This document shows, in pieces, positions 35,101-45,940 of a stretch of 64,000 nucleotides of DNA. The translations under genes were made by a program, and so were the position numbers. This DNA is from Platerodrilus igneus (taxonomy: Eukaryota; Arthropoda; Insecta; Coleoptera; Lycidae). The notes below the pieces were generated by a model that saw only the letters and a list, made by a program, of their open reading frames with translations, was not told where the DNA came from and ran no database searches. The stretch spans positions 4,283,501-4,347,500 of the forward strand of contig JARFIW010000588.1 of NCBI GenBank assembly GCA_036346225.1, written 5' to 3'. Positions within the stretch are counted from its first letter, which is position 1. Each line of letters starts with the position of its first letter.

Positions 35101-36607
35101 ATTTCCCACTTTATGGTTTTGCATCTCTGTTTTCTTGTTTTGTCCGATCTATTTTTGTATTTTCGTCTTTCTTCTATTAAATTCAGGATATCCTTTGTTA
35201 TCCATGTTTTCCTATTTTCTATTTGTGTATACCCCAGAATATCTTCTTCTTCTTCCTTAGTATCAGATATTTTCTTGATATCATTTAGCAATTCATTTGA
35301 CTTTTTTCGAATCTTTCTTGAATATCTTTATCTTGTCTATTGTGTATACCACAGAATATCTTTGGGTGCCATATCTAAGCTGGATTAAATGTTATTCCAT
35401 TCTGTTTCTACTTCCTTAGTATCAGAAATTTTCTTGATATCTTTTAGCAATGCATTTGACTTTTTTTGAAATCTTTCGTGGATATCTTTTTCTTTTAGCT
35501 TCTCAAAGTCAAAGTGCCTTTTTCCGTTCCTCTTTTTCAGATTTTTAAATTTAAGTGCGGCCTTCATAATTACGATGTTGTGATCAGTGTCTATATCTGA
35601 TTGCGGGTAGATTCTACAGTCTTTTACTTGATTTCTAAACCGTTGTCTGACAATAATGTAATCTATTTGATATCTTCCTATACCTCCTGGCATCTTCCAA
35701 GTGTATCGTCTTCCAGCATGATGTTGAAATAATGTATTTGTGATTATTAAATGGTTCTTGTCGCAAAATTCTACCAGCCTATTTCTCCTGTCATTTCTCG
35801 TGCCTTAACCAAATAAACTTACTATCGCTCCTTCCCTACCCTCACCTACCACTGCATTAAAATCCCCCATAATGATTAAGTTTTCATGTCCTTTTACGTA
35901 TCTTAGTATGTCTTCGATATCTTTGTAGATCGCCTCTACCATTTCCTTACTGTAGCTAGAGGTGGGCATGTATACTTTTATTATTATTGTATTTACTGGT
36001 TTAGATTCAAATCTATCCATGAGAACTCTATCATTCTTTTGTAGGTAGTTTTCTGCACGTCTTCCTATCTTTTTTGGCATAACTATCCCCACACCGAAAT
36101 TTCCTTTCTCTGATCCTGTATGAATTACCCTGAAGTCTCCACTCAAAAAATCCCCCATCTCTGGCCAGTGGACTTTGCTAATTCCTACTATTGTTCACGG
36201 ATCTTTTTCTATTCTTTCAGATCACATCCTCTGAAGTAGTCCCCGACCGGAGATCCGAATGGGAGACTATTATACCTCCGGAATTTTTTACCCCAGAGGA
36301 TGCCATCATGTTGAACAATTTCTGTACACAGTGAACTTGGGAGATAATGTGGTGATTTTCCGTTGCTTTCCACATTGCAGTAGTATGTCTTAGAATGTCA
36401 TTCCGACCCCTCTGGTCTCTGCCACTCAAAGTACCGAAAAAGCTGCTGCTCTCTTTCGGGGACCTGTCTTTGTCTAGTTCCTCACTAAAGGCCCCACTAA
36501 TTTGGTTAAACCTATAGTTCGGCTCTTTAGCTCATTGAAACGCACAAGCCATTCTACCTGTTATAGTATTTTAGAAGGTCGTCACGGTGCAGGTCCGTTC
36601 AGAATGG
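32118..36607 (-). mobile_element. LINE family B, copy B3, near full length
   Basis: The most complete family B copy (about 4.5 kb). From the 5' end at 36607: 5' UTR, endonuclease (35440-36160, GDFNAVVGEG and TDHNIVIMK intact), RT (33986-35030, FVDLEKAFDNVKWKK intact but LRFGNDITVL instead of FADD), C-terminal cap (33281-33736, EAFEMWCYRRMMKIPWTD), then 3' modules i, ii and iii split at 33085-33096 and 32741-32752, and a (TCA)n tail at 32118. Within module iii a stretch of about 107 bases is tandemly duplicated (32240-32350 and 32350-32450). Several frameshifts. Confidence 0.9.
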
Positions 36608-36838
36608 GAGGAGCAACCGATAACATATTAATGAAATGGACCCTAGGAATGGTAAATCTCCGGAAAGTGCTTCATCATCTGTAAGCAATGTTGCGGATTT
36701 GTAAGATCTTACCGAATGAAGATGTGACTGATGATCCAATCCCTTCTCTCATTGAGCTGACCGATAAAAGTGAACAACTTGAACCATCGAGATCAACAGC
36801 ACATGCAATCAAAAGAAAGAAATTGTCATCGTTTCTAT
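36608..36838 (+). pseudogene. Second copy of the element 2 C-terminal segment beyond LINE B3
   Basis: Begins right at the LINE 5' end with GGATDNILMKWTLGMVNL (left copy ITVSILMRWTLEMVNL). It skips about 330 bases relative to 31612-31940, continues through the text that follows the cysteine tail, and ends at the same ATTGTCATC-TTTCTAT sequence that touches the LINE 3' end on the other side. Then unique 3' UTR and the right TIR follow. Confidence 0.7.
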
Positions 36839-36984
36839 ATTACACTACATAATGTACTGAACTCTATTTTCATTTATCTTTATTTTATATAAATAAACAA
36901 AGATTCACATTTTGTGTAAACATTGATATTTTTCTAAATTTCGCTCAACTATGAAGGAACATAGCACCCTTGCTAATGATCCTA

Positions 36985-37098
36985 GAAAAATCCTTTTTAT
37001 ACATAATTTGTAGCAACTTTTATTCTCTGCAACTTTTATATAGAACTTTTATCTTTACGATGTAGTGGTAAGAAAATATGACTTAAAAATTGGGCAGT
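36985..37098 (-). repeat. Element 2 right terminal inverted repeat
   Basis: Reverse complement of the left arm at 25432-25545. See the left arm for the match. Confidence 0.75.
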
Positions 37099-37140
37099 TT
37101 GATATATTTGCTTAAACTAGTTAATAAAAAAAATAACAAG

Positions 37141-38119
37141 ATGACCAAAAGTGAAGGTTACAGTGAAGGTGCCCTGTCTGATTTATGTGTTTACTGCAAT
37201 AAGAAAGCAGTTAAAAAAATTTACAAGTGTAGTACGTGAAGGTGCACCCATCATCCAGCGAGAGAAAAAGTGTTATTCTGACTAATGAGGCAACCAAAAA
37301 TCTTATATGTGCCTAATTTTGATGGAGAAGTATGGAAATAAAAGCATGAATTTGTTAAACAGTCAGCAGTGTGGTGTCTCAACATTGAGTATAGAAGAAA
37401 AAAACACCCTAGCTGAATTGATAAAGGTACTAGTTGGCAATGAAACTTGTCTTACTTCAAGTGTTAAATTTAACTGAGAGAAACAAAGAACTAATTAGTT
37501 TACTTACTAAGTGTAAAAAGTTTGTCGATGCAGAACTGTTCCGTGTTAGTGTTGGTATTGAAGAGAAAAGGCTACTAATACTAAAGGTCGGAGATAAAAA
37601 AAAGCTATGCATCATTTGTGAAAAATACTAATAAATTTATTATTTCAAAAATGCATGATAATTTTGATAACTCTGCATATATTGAAAACAATACTACGGC
37701 CTTATCTGAAATAGAGTCAAATGTTATCAAGTACATGCACATGCATTGAACTCTACAAATGATGATATTCTAAATAGTGTTTATATTCATACAACTGACA
37801 ATAAATCTAGTCACTCAAAGCTACATATTTCTAAAAATAAGCATAACATGATTATTGGTATTGGTGACAGAAATACAGTGGAATGTGTTTCAGGCTCACA
37901 AGCGGATTTGTAGCAGTGGCTGGTAGAGTTAGAAATATTTTTCTCCATTTAATTAGGGTAAATCCTGAAGTAGACATCAACAAAATAACAAGCTATGTGG
38001 AATCAAACTTGTAGTCATATTCTATCGATTTAAACCTGGTTCGTTGTAGTATTCAAAAACTTTACTCTCGTTTTCCAGTGTTTTATAGTTCCTTAAAGAT
38101 CACTATAACTATAGTTGTA
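37141..38119 (+). pseudogene. LINE ORF1-like protein remnant with zinc-finger start
   Basis: Starts MTKSEGYSEGALSDLCVYCN with a Cys-pair module (CVYCNKKAVKKIYKCS, then HHP), as in ORF1 proteins that carry a PHD or zinc-ribbon head. Later pieces recall the C-terminal part of such proteins (INKITSYVESNL, LYSRFPVFYSSLKITI near 37980-38100). Many stops. It ends where unrelated minus-strand LINE text begins. The family is not certain. Confidence 0.4.
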
Positions 38120-39400
38120 AATGGCCAGCTTTGCATTTATACTCAATCCCCCATTCCTGTTCATTGCCCACATACTTCCAGACACTTTCCTTCCAGCTGT
38201 TGACTTCATTTTTATTTCACCATCCAGCTTCTCATTACTCAAAAACCTTCTATCAAGGTACATAAAGTCATTCTCTTTTTCTATCGTGTCATTGTTTTTT
38301 CTAAATACAATGTTATCAATTCTGCTTCTGTTGTATTTATATTTACTTTCAATTGCATATTTTCACACGCTTCCGACAGCCTGTCAAGCATTTATTGCAA
38401 GTGTTGTGACGATTCAGCCAATAATACTGCGTCATTGGCATACAACAGCACGCTGATATTTGTTTCACTAATTTTCACTCCTTGCATTCCTTCGCTAGCC
38501 TGCCTGACACATTTATCCATAAATACAATAAGCAGACATGGAGACGTCATACAGCCCTATCTTAAACCTTCCACAATGTCAAAGTATTGCCCCATGTTGT
38601 CATTCACATGTACACATGCTGTTTTCGCACATCGCTCTGATAGATTTTATCAAGCACTTGCTTACACCGTATTTATGCAGCGCCTTCCATAATTCACTTC
38701 TGTTCACAGAGTCATATTCTTTTTTCAGATTTACAAATACTGTATACATTTTCTTTCTGATATGCATGCACTTTTCGACAATTTGTTGCATTGCAAACAT
38801 CTGATCCACAAATCCTTTTCCAGGCATAAAACCACACTGAGTTCCATATCTTACTCATCGAACTCTATCGATCACAATTTTTCCATACACTTTACTGGGT
38901 TCACTCAACATACTACATACCTATCACACGATAATTTTTGCATGCATACTTGTTGCCTTTACTTTTGTGCAATGGGATAATGATCGCCCTCTTGCAATCT
39001 TTAAACACTTTCACTTCTTCTATACAGAACTCTATCAGTTTGTCCAATCATTCAATCACCACCCTAGACTCACACCTAAGCATTTCACTTGTTATTCCAT
39101 CTACAGCAGCCGCTTTGCCATGCTTTAGAGGTTTCATCAACTGTCATACCTCATCTACATTACATTCTCACTTTATATTATTATCTACATTTTTAATCAG
39201 TAGTACATTACTGTTCTCTTAATCGTCCACCTAGTCATCTGTATCATTCTTGCCACCACCATACAGCATCTTAAATACTCTTTCCAACAGTTTCTCACAC
39301 TCGCTTCGTCCCAAACAATTTCATTTCTACTGTTAACAACGCGATTCACACCCTTGTTTCCACTCTTTCTTACTTACCTATTTGCAAAACAAGTTTATGT
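38120..39400 (-). pseudogene. LINE reverse transcriptase remnant of a different family
   Basis: Minus strand. 38600-38827 encodes GKGFVDQMFAMQQIVEKC and TVFVNLKKEYDSVNRSELW, the first catalytic motif with Asp changed to Asn. Near 38540 comes GCMTSPCLLIVFMD; near 38440 LLYANDAVLLAES stands for the YADD motif, again with Asn. The text ends with FMYLDRRFLSNEKLDGEIK near 38200. Both catalytic positions are damaged. It is unlike families A and B. Clade not assigned. Confidence 0.7.
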
Positions 39401-39489
39401 TTACATATTGTCACCTGTTGAACACACTGAGTTTATTTATAAGTAGTTTTGATTTTGTCTACCATCCTTTTAAACGTTCTTAATCTATA

Positions 39490-39794
39490 TAATGAATAAT
39501 TTTTTCTGGCATTAGAAAGTAATTCGAGCATAGTGGACAAAAATTAATATAAATTGTTGGTTATTTTGAAAAGAAAGAGTTACATTTTGTACATATTCAT
39601 ATACCGTGATTTGTGCATAATTTCAAAATCTTTGTTAGATATTTTGTTGAGAGTATTAGTCCAATCTGAGGAGCTCTAATAACAGCAAACCGGTCATTGG
39701 AATTTGCTCCTTTCAAAATAACCAACAATTTTTATTAGTTTTTGTTCACTATGCTCGAATTACTTTCCTAATGCCGGACAAAATTATTCATTAT
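39490..39794. repeat. Short fold-back (MITE-like) inverted repeat
   Basis: Arms 39490-39575 and 39709-39794 are inverted copies (ATAATGAATAAT at one end, CTTTTCAAAATAACCAACAA-like text at the inner side) with a 133-base spacer. No frame inside. Probably a non-autonomous element. Confidence 0.7.
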
Positions 39795-42480
39795 CAAGTA
39801 ACCAGAAACATGTTAGTTTCAGCTGGGTGTAGTACCTTCTTAGAAGGTCCGCCAATGTTAAGTAGGTAATCGGCCATTTGGTTATTAATTTGTACTTAAT
39901 CCATCGTCTGTCTTTGGTTCTGAAATGTTTTGCATAGTTTCTTAAAATTTCTGGAAATACTTTCTGAATGCATTATTAAATAAGTGACGCATATGGAATC
40001 TATGGCAAGTTCAATGAAGCAAAAATGTCTTACATGGCTATATAATGTAGAATTTGATGTGAATTGATATTGTTAAGTACACTTTTGTTGATTGTTAATT
40101 ATACTTTTGATTCTGTTAAACGTGCTTGGGCGTGATGGCATAGCTAGGTGATGTGATGGTAGAGGCTGTAGTAGCGATAAGTTGCGCGAGGTGGTACTTA
40201 ACGCAGGTCTTGGACCTTGAGATTGAGAGGGGTTTTTAGGAACCGCGATGGGGTTTTGGGGCAAGATATTTTTGTAAAACGATTATAGTAATAAAGTGTA
40301 ATGATAAGATGGAAGTAAACAAGAATATTTAATGACAACAAATGAACACGTATATAGATTCAGTATAACAGCAAAGCGTAATAACAGTTCAAGCAATAAT
40401 AATAATAAAAGTTGACTTACGTTATAGAATTTCAGTGACCATTGTAATTATTAGTAATGTCTCAACAACCATAAAAGATCAAGTCACTAATCTGATGGTT
40501 GGCTCTGAGCCGACTTTCTATTACACAAATTTTCATTTTTACAGCATTTGATTTAATACCATTCCAATTTCATTTACACGAATAATAACATTGTGACCTT
40601 CCAACAATTTTATATTACCTTAAAATTCCTTTGATTCGCACGTCCATTATAAATACTTGTAACAGCTGATATTACCCGTAGCGGTCGACAGGGGAACCGT
40701 CACGCCTGATCCTTAAATACAGTCGGGCGGTACAGTGCCTTGCCAATCGCTGGGAAATGCCTGAAATTAACAGCTCAATCACCAATGCACTACTACACAG
40801 TTATGATAATTTCTTATAACTGCAACAAATTTTACTGCATTATCTTATCTTATCTCAACATGTAGATATCCGCAAACTTACCAGCCTTCTTATTTACTTT
40901 AGCTACACACAATTTCCTTGCACCAAAGATAAAATGCACATACAAAAATTTACCATGATTAACGATACAATTATCTTGCAAATGAATCACAATCAACGAC
41001 TAAAATGAGAATAATTTTCTCTATGCGATTTCTTCCATTCTTACTTTATAGCTACTAGAACTTTTTTTACCTGAATATCAAACTCCTAGATTAACCATGT
41101 GAGTACAATTATACCAGCATAAACAGAATAAAATAAAATGTTGTATCCTTCCTGTTTAATTTTACAAGCTATCAAATTTCGAAAACATAACTTTTACAAA
41201 CTTTGCATTTTTTCCAATAATTTCAATAATTAGCTCAAACATATAGTTTCAATAATATAAAAGCCTAAATTAACAGATTTATTTGGAAAACTACTTTCTG
41301 ACAGTCATTAGATACTGCTTGAACAGAAACCACTTCTTAAAAAGTTAAAAGTTAACATTTTCATTTTTTTAACGGAGATACGTTTGTTTAATTTTTTAAT
41401 GTAAGAATTAGCCATTGATAAGCACAGCCAATTTATCATTTATTGGAATCAGTTATTACGCAAATAGGGCATTTACGGACATATTAAGAAAATTCCCTTT
41501 TTGTAACTAATTTCGTAGAGTTATCCATACTCAAGGGTTAAAGCATTTTAAATACAATTTTTACGTATTATCACCAACTATGACTTTTATCTTTTTTGAC
41601 AAAACGTTTCGACATTATTTTTTTATATTTCTTGTTTTGCTGGTATTAGCCAAAGCCACACTCATACAGACAGTTAACATGATTTTGAAAAGTCTAAATT
41701 AATTTTTTATTATGAAGATATTATGTATTTTATAGAGTCATGAATACCATGGCTGGAGAGACCTAGCTAACCTTTCGAAACTCTAATTTTGAGCAACCTT
41801 AACTGCTGGAGAAACATAGCCAACTTCTTCAGATTTAAACAGTTTTGGAACCATTGGTTAATACATGTTAAGCCGAAACTATAGTAATATCGAGTCTTCT
41901 TTTTCTTTTGTCAAAGCCCTACCTAATTAAATAAACAATTCACGGACAATTATTTTTTTTATATTGAGGACATCTAATTCTTTTGTTTAAAGTCATTACT
42001 TTTAAATTTTCTTTTGATGATTTTATAAGTGAACCTTTTGCTTTACCTTTTGAATTTTATTTTAATTTACATATGTACAGAACGCGTGCTATTCTTTTTA
42101 AATATTTGTAAGACTCATGGGACAACGAAACGTTGACGTACTCTGCTCTTTCTCCGACTGAGTCATAATTATTTTTCTCTGTATAAGACATTACCAAGGA
42201 AATACAATTTTTTAATGATAACCATAATTCGTCGATACTGAATATAGAACAAAAAATAATCTTATCTTAACTACAAATTAGAACAACGACAATTCTTTTT
42301 CTTTCTAATCCTTTTTACGTGGGTTACAATTAACTAATTTTTATTCCACATAAATATGGCACAAACTTAAGTGATTTTAGATTTTATTTATATATTATTG
42401 TATATTATTTTTTCCTGGAAAGTATTAACTCCAGACGAATAGGTATTATGAATAATTACCTCAGATGATTTTGGTTATTA
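39795..42480. other. AT-rich stretch with one fragment of the fold-back family
   Basis: No gene seen. At about 40470-40517 the text CCATAAAAGATCAAGTCAC and GGTTGGCTCTGAGCCGAC matches the centre of the large fold-back element at 53404-53450. The rest is unremarkable. Confidence 0.4.
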
Positions 42481-42494
42481 TCATTTTGTTTTCG

Positions 42495-42650
42495 ACTTTA
42501 CTTAAGGTCGGTTTGACGCAGCTCTAACTTCTTTTCTATTCTGTGCTAATCTAAAAAGCCCTACATACACTTCACAACCTAAATTTCTAATAATTTGACT
42601 AATATAGCATGGTTTAGGTCTTCCTATATCCTTCTATCTTTTTCCTATCC
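42495..42650 (-). mobile_element. LINE family A 3' tail fragment
   Basis: A 5'-truncated 3' end: GACTTTACTTAAGGTCGGTT and following text repeat the first part of copy A2 (from about 42908) in the same orientation, with more differences. It lies about 260 bases from A2. Confidence 0.75.
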
Positions 42651-42901
42651 ACCTGGCTCTACATAGATATTAGCAACCTGATGGTTGTTAAAGAACTCTA
42701 ACATGTTTACATGATTACCATTTATAAAGAAATGAACTATAACCTGGTTATCCGCTTCAAAAAAGGAAAAGTGTTAAATTATATGTTTATGGTAAGGCTT
42801 AAGCAACGAATCGCTACCAACATGCTAGACCGCTAACTAATTGTGAGTTATGTCATGGTGACATTTAGTTAACTGATTTTTATTTACTTATTCTTTTTGT
42901 T

Positions 42902-44680
42902 TTGTTTTCGAACTTACTTAAAGTCGGTTTGACGCAGCTCTAAATTCTTTTCTATTCTGAGCTAGTCTAAAAAGGTCTACATACCCTTCACAACATAAAT
43001 CTCTAATAATTTGACTAATATAGCTTTGTCTAGGCCTTCCTACTCTATTTTTATTTGGTAGTTTATAATCTAAGACCTTACTAAATAGTCCCTCATGTCT
43101 TAACTGGTGCTCTATCATTCTATCTCTCCTGACCTTTAATTGTTTCCACATACAGGGTTCCTCACCTATACTTCTATAAACTTCCTCGTTTGTTACTCTA
43201 TCTGTCCAACTAATCTTTAACATTCTCCTATAACACCAAGTTTCAAAAGCTTCTATCTTTTTCTTATCTACTTCTTTAATTGTCCAAGTCTCACTACCGT
43301 ATAGTAGAACGCTCCATACGTACGACTTTAAGAAACTTTTTCTATTATCTAAACTAATACTATTAGCTATTAGTAAGTTTTTCTTTTTTAAAAACATTTT
43401 TCTAGCTTGAGCTATTCTAGCTACTATATCCCTTCTGCTACGTCCATCCTTTGTAATTATACTACCTAAATAGCAAAATTCATCTACCTCCTCTAACTCG
43501 GTATTACCTATTTTTAATTTTGGTTTAGAACTAGGCTGTAACTCATTTGTCATTATCTTTGTCTTTACTGAGTTAGTTCTCATACTATAGTTACTCTGTA
43601 GTATCTCATCTAAAATATTTAAAAACTCTCCTAACTCTTTTCTAGACTCTGCTATAATGGCTATATCATCTGCAAAACGTAACATGTCTATTTTCTGTCC
43701 CTGTACACTAATAGCTATTTCTTTTCTCTCTCTCTAGCTAAGTTTAAAGCTTCCTCAATATAAACATTAAAAATCAAGGGAGACAGTATACAACCCTGTC
43801 TAACACCATTTCTAATCTTAGCTTCCTTTTCTATTTCATCAAATCTAATTACTACGCTTTGGTTTTTATATAGACTGTAAATAATTTTTCTATCCCTATG
43901 AGAGTTCCTATTTTTTGCAAAACCCTGAACATAACAATCCAATTAACCCTATCAAATGCTTTTTCTAAATCTACAAACGCGTAATGAGTCTTTTTATTTT
44001 TTGTAACCTTTTTTCGATAATTATCCTAATAATTAGTATCGGTTCTCTAGTCCCTCTGTCTTTACGAAAACCATATTGGTCTTCGCCTAAATAATTCTCA
44101 GTCAAAGCTTCTACTCTATTTTTAATTATCATTGTTAGTATTTTGGAAGCATGAGAAGTTAAACTAACCGTTCTAAAATTCTCACACCTATCAGCTCCTG
44201 ACTTTTTTGGGATTGGAATAATAATATTTTTTTCGAAATCTATTGGAACCTCACCTGTGTCAGATATTACTTTTACTAGTTCATATAATCTGTCTAAAGT
44301 TTTCTGACTTGCATATTTTATTAGTTCTGCGAGAATATCGTCTATCCCTGGCGTTTTATTTAGTTTAAGATCCCTAATAACCCTATCAAATTCCTCTCTT
44401 AATATTGAGAACCCTATTTCTACATCCTCTTCTTGGTCGTTCTCTAACTCATCCATATCGTCTCCCTTATATAAATCTTCTAAATATCTTTTCCATCTAT
44501 CTGCTACCTCAACTTTATTTATTAGAAGCTCATTATTCTCGTCTCTAATACCATTATATTTTTTCCTATCTTTCCCAAAAAACTTTTTAACTACCCTGTA
44601 AGGCTGTCTGTCTAACCTGCTCTCAAATCATCTTGTATTCCCTTACAATTCTCCTCCATCTATTTATTTCTAGCTTTTGG
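42902..44680 (-). mobile_element. LINE family A, copy A2 (RTE/BovB-like), young, 5'-truncated
   Basis: 3' part of the LINE. 42918-43685 is an unbroken frame of 255 codons from MLRFADDIAIIAES (catalytic pair intact) through ETWTIKEVDKKKIEAFETWC and GRPRQSYISQIIRDL to the stop. 43715-43942 carries RNGVRQGCILSPLIFNVYIE. 43971-44456 carries NIIIPIPKKSGADRCENF and GEDQYGFRKDRGTREP. Only a few single-base indels separate the frames. The 5' truncation is at about 44680. It differs from A1 by about 2%. Confidence 0.9.
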
Positions 44681-45275
44681 TTGTTCCAACTAAATTTATT
44701 TAAACGACTAATACGTCATCATGTATTTAAGAAGTTTGACTGGAATTTTTTATTCGTACATTCCTTTATGTTGAATACTCTTGTCCAACTGACAGCGAAC
44801 CAATTTTTTTTCGCTGACAGCAGGATTTGAACCCGCGATTAGTTATTAAAAAACTTTATGAAATTTTATGTATAATTTATTGGTTACATTAGCAGTTAAG
44901 AATTTTCTACACGAATTACTATTTCTTATTTTTGTTTTATTTACAACACTAACTTATATTTTTTATTAAATTCCTTCAATTTTTTTTGCAAGATCTCACA
45001 CTCTTCGTCAACCAAATCAGAGAATGCGACAACACAGTCTAAATGGCAGCAATTCACAATAAATAGCAAATAGCTAAAGGATGGCAAAGACTACTAATAT
45101 TATTGGCTTAGCCATGAAACCCTAACCTAACATCACCACCCAAAATGATGCAGTTTTGATTTTGAATGATTACTGATTTTAATTGGATATTATACTACTG
45201 AATATAATCCAATACATAGACTTGCTTCATTTTATGTTTACTTTGGGCTATACACTGTTTCACCAGAACCTATAA
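44681..45275. other. Spacer left of element 1
   Basis: Contains a lone tRNA B-box-like string on minus (GGGTTCAAATCCTG at about 44822-44836) without an A box, perhaps an old SINE. Otherwise nothing seen. Confidence 0.3.
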
Positions 45276-45585
45276 TCCAGTCAAAATAGACTAAATTATG
45301 ATTCAAGTTTGCATTCATTCCCAACAAGCTGGATTTTTGTGCAGGCTTTGGATGCGTCATTACAAATGACATGTCAAAAGTCCCCATCGATCCCGCTTGT
45401 GCGTTGTTTTTTATTCGAAGTCAAAGGTCACAAATTTGCGTTTTTTGCGTATATCTCTGAAACAATGAGAGCTATCGGAAAAATGGTTTAAACAAAGTTT
45501 GTAGATCGTAAAATTGTCTACAAAAAAGATTTCAACACTTTCTTCTACGGGGCACTGTTCTCGAATTATGGCTATTTTAAACATA
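45276..45585 (+). repeat. Element 1 left terminal inverted repeat
   Basis: Pairs with 50480-50794. The best-matching block is 45320-45545. It carries an inner string AAAGTTTGTAGATCG followed by AAATTGTCTACAAAAAAG. The outermost 40 bases have one 7-base length difference between arms. Confidence 0.85.
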
Positions 45586-45940
45586 GAAAATACGATTATG
45601 CACTCATACGTGGCCAGTATGCATCATCGGGTTAACCATTTGAACAAAAAATATTAGAACATAGTTTTATTTGCCCCATGCACACAAGTACGTGAAAAAT
45701 ATACAATTATGAGTGAGTCATCGTCCGTCCCTAATTCTATTGGGCGGTTGACCTTGAGAAACATCTGCCTGCGACACTACATTCTTCAGGTCGAAACCAG
45801 CGTATACCTGCTTTTGCCGAAGGACATAGCTCTCATATACTAGTAAATACAGTTAGTTTTAAACGATTTTTCGTAGTGAATAGACGTGTTTGTGAATTAT
45901 ATTCTCTTTTTAAACAGTGCCGTTACAAAATTTTGTAAAA

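Larger units (their letters stand above)
25432..37098 (+). mobile_element. Element 2: old TIR element with the same protein architecture as element 1, filled with later insertions
   Basis: Bounded by inverted repeats (25432-25545 and 36985-37098, about 80% identical by eye). Inside, on plus, lies a heavily mutated reading frame colinear with the element 1 protein: N-terminal Cys modules from 28047, central region to about 29930, then 31030-31152 and 31450-32117 to the cysteine tail. Inserted later are LINE B5 (30476-30990), SINE S1 (31153-31446) and LINE B3 (32118-36607). About 145 bases separate the end of homology from the right TIR, as in element 1 (about 195). Confidence 0.7.

Noticed and set aside
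14145..36607. LINE B2 and B3 as arms of one large inverted segmental duplication
   Set aside because: They differ by over 10%, and flanking sequence outside the LINE does not match beyond about 8 bases, so independent insertions are more likely.
40073..40264. Pro/Ser-rich open frame on minus
   Set aside because: Low-complexity composition with no neighbouring exon signals; probably chance.
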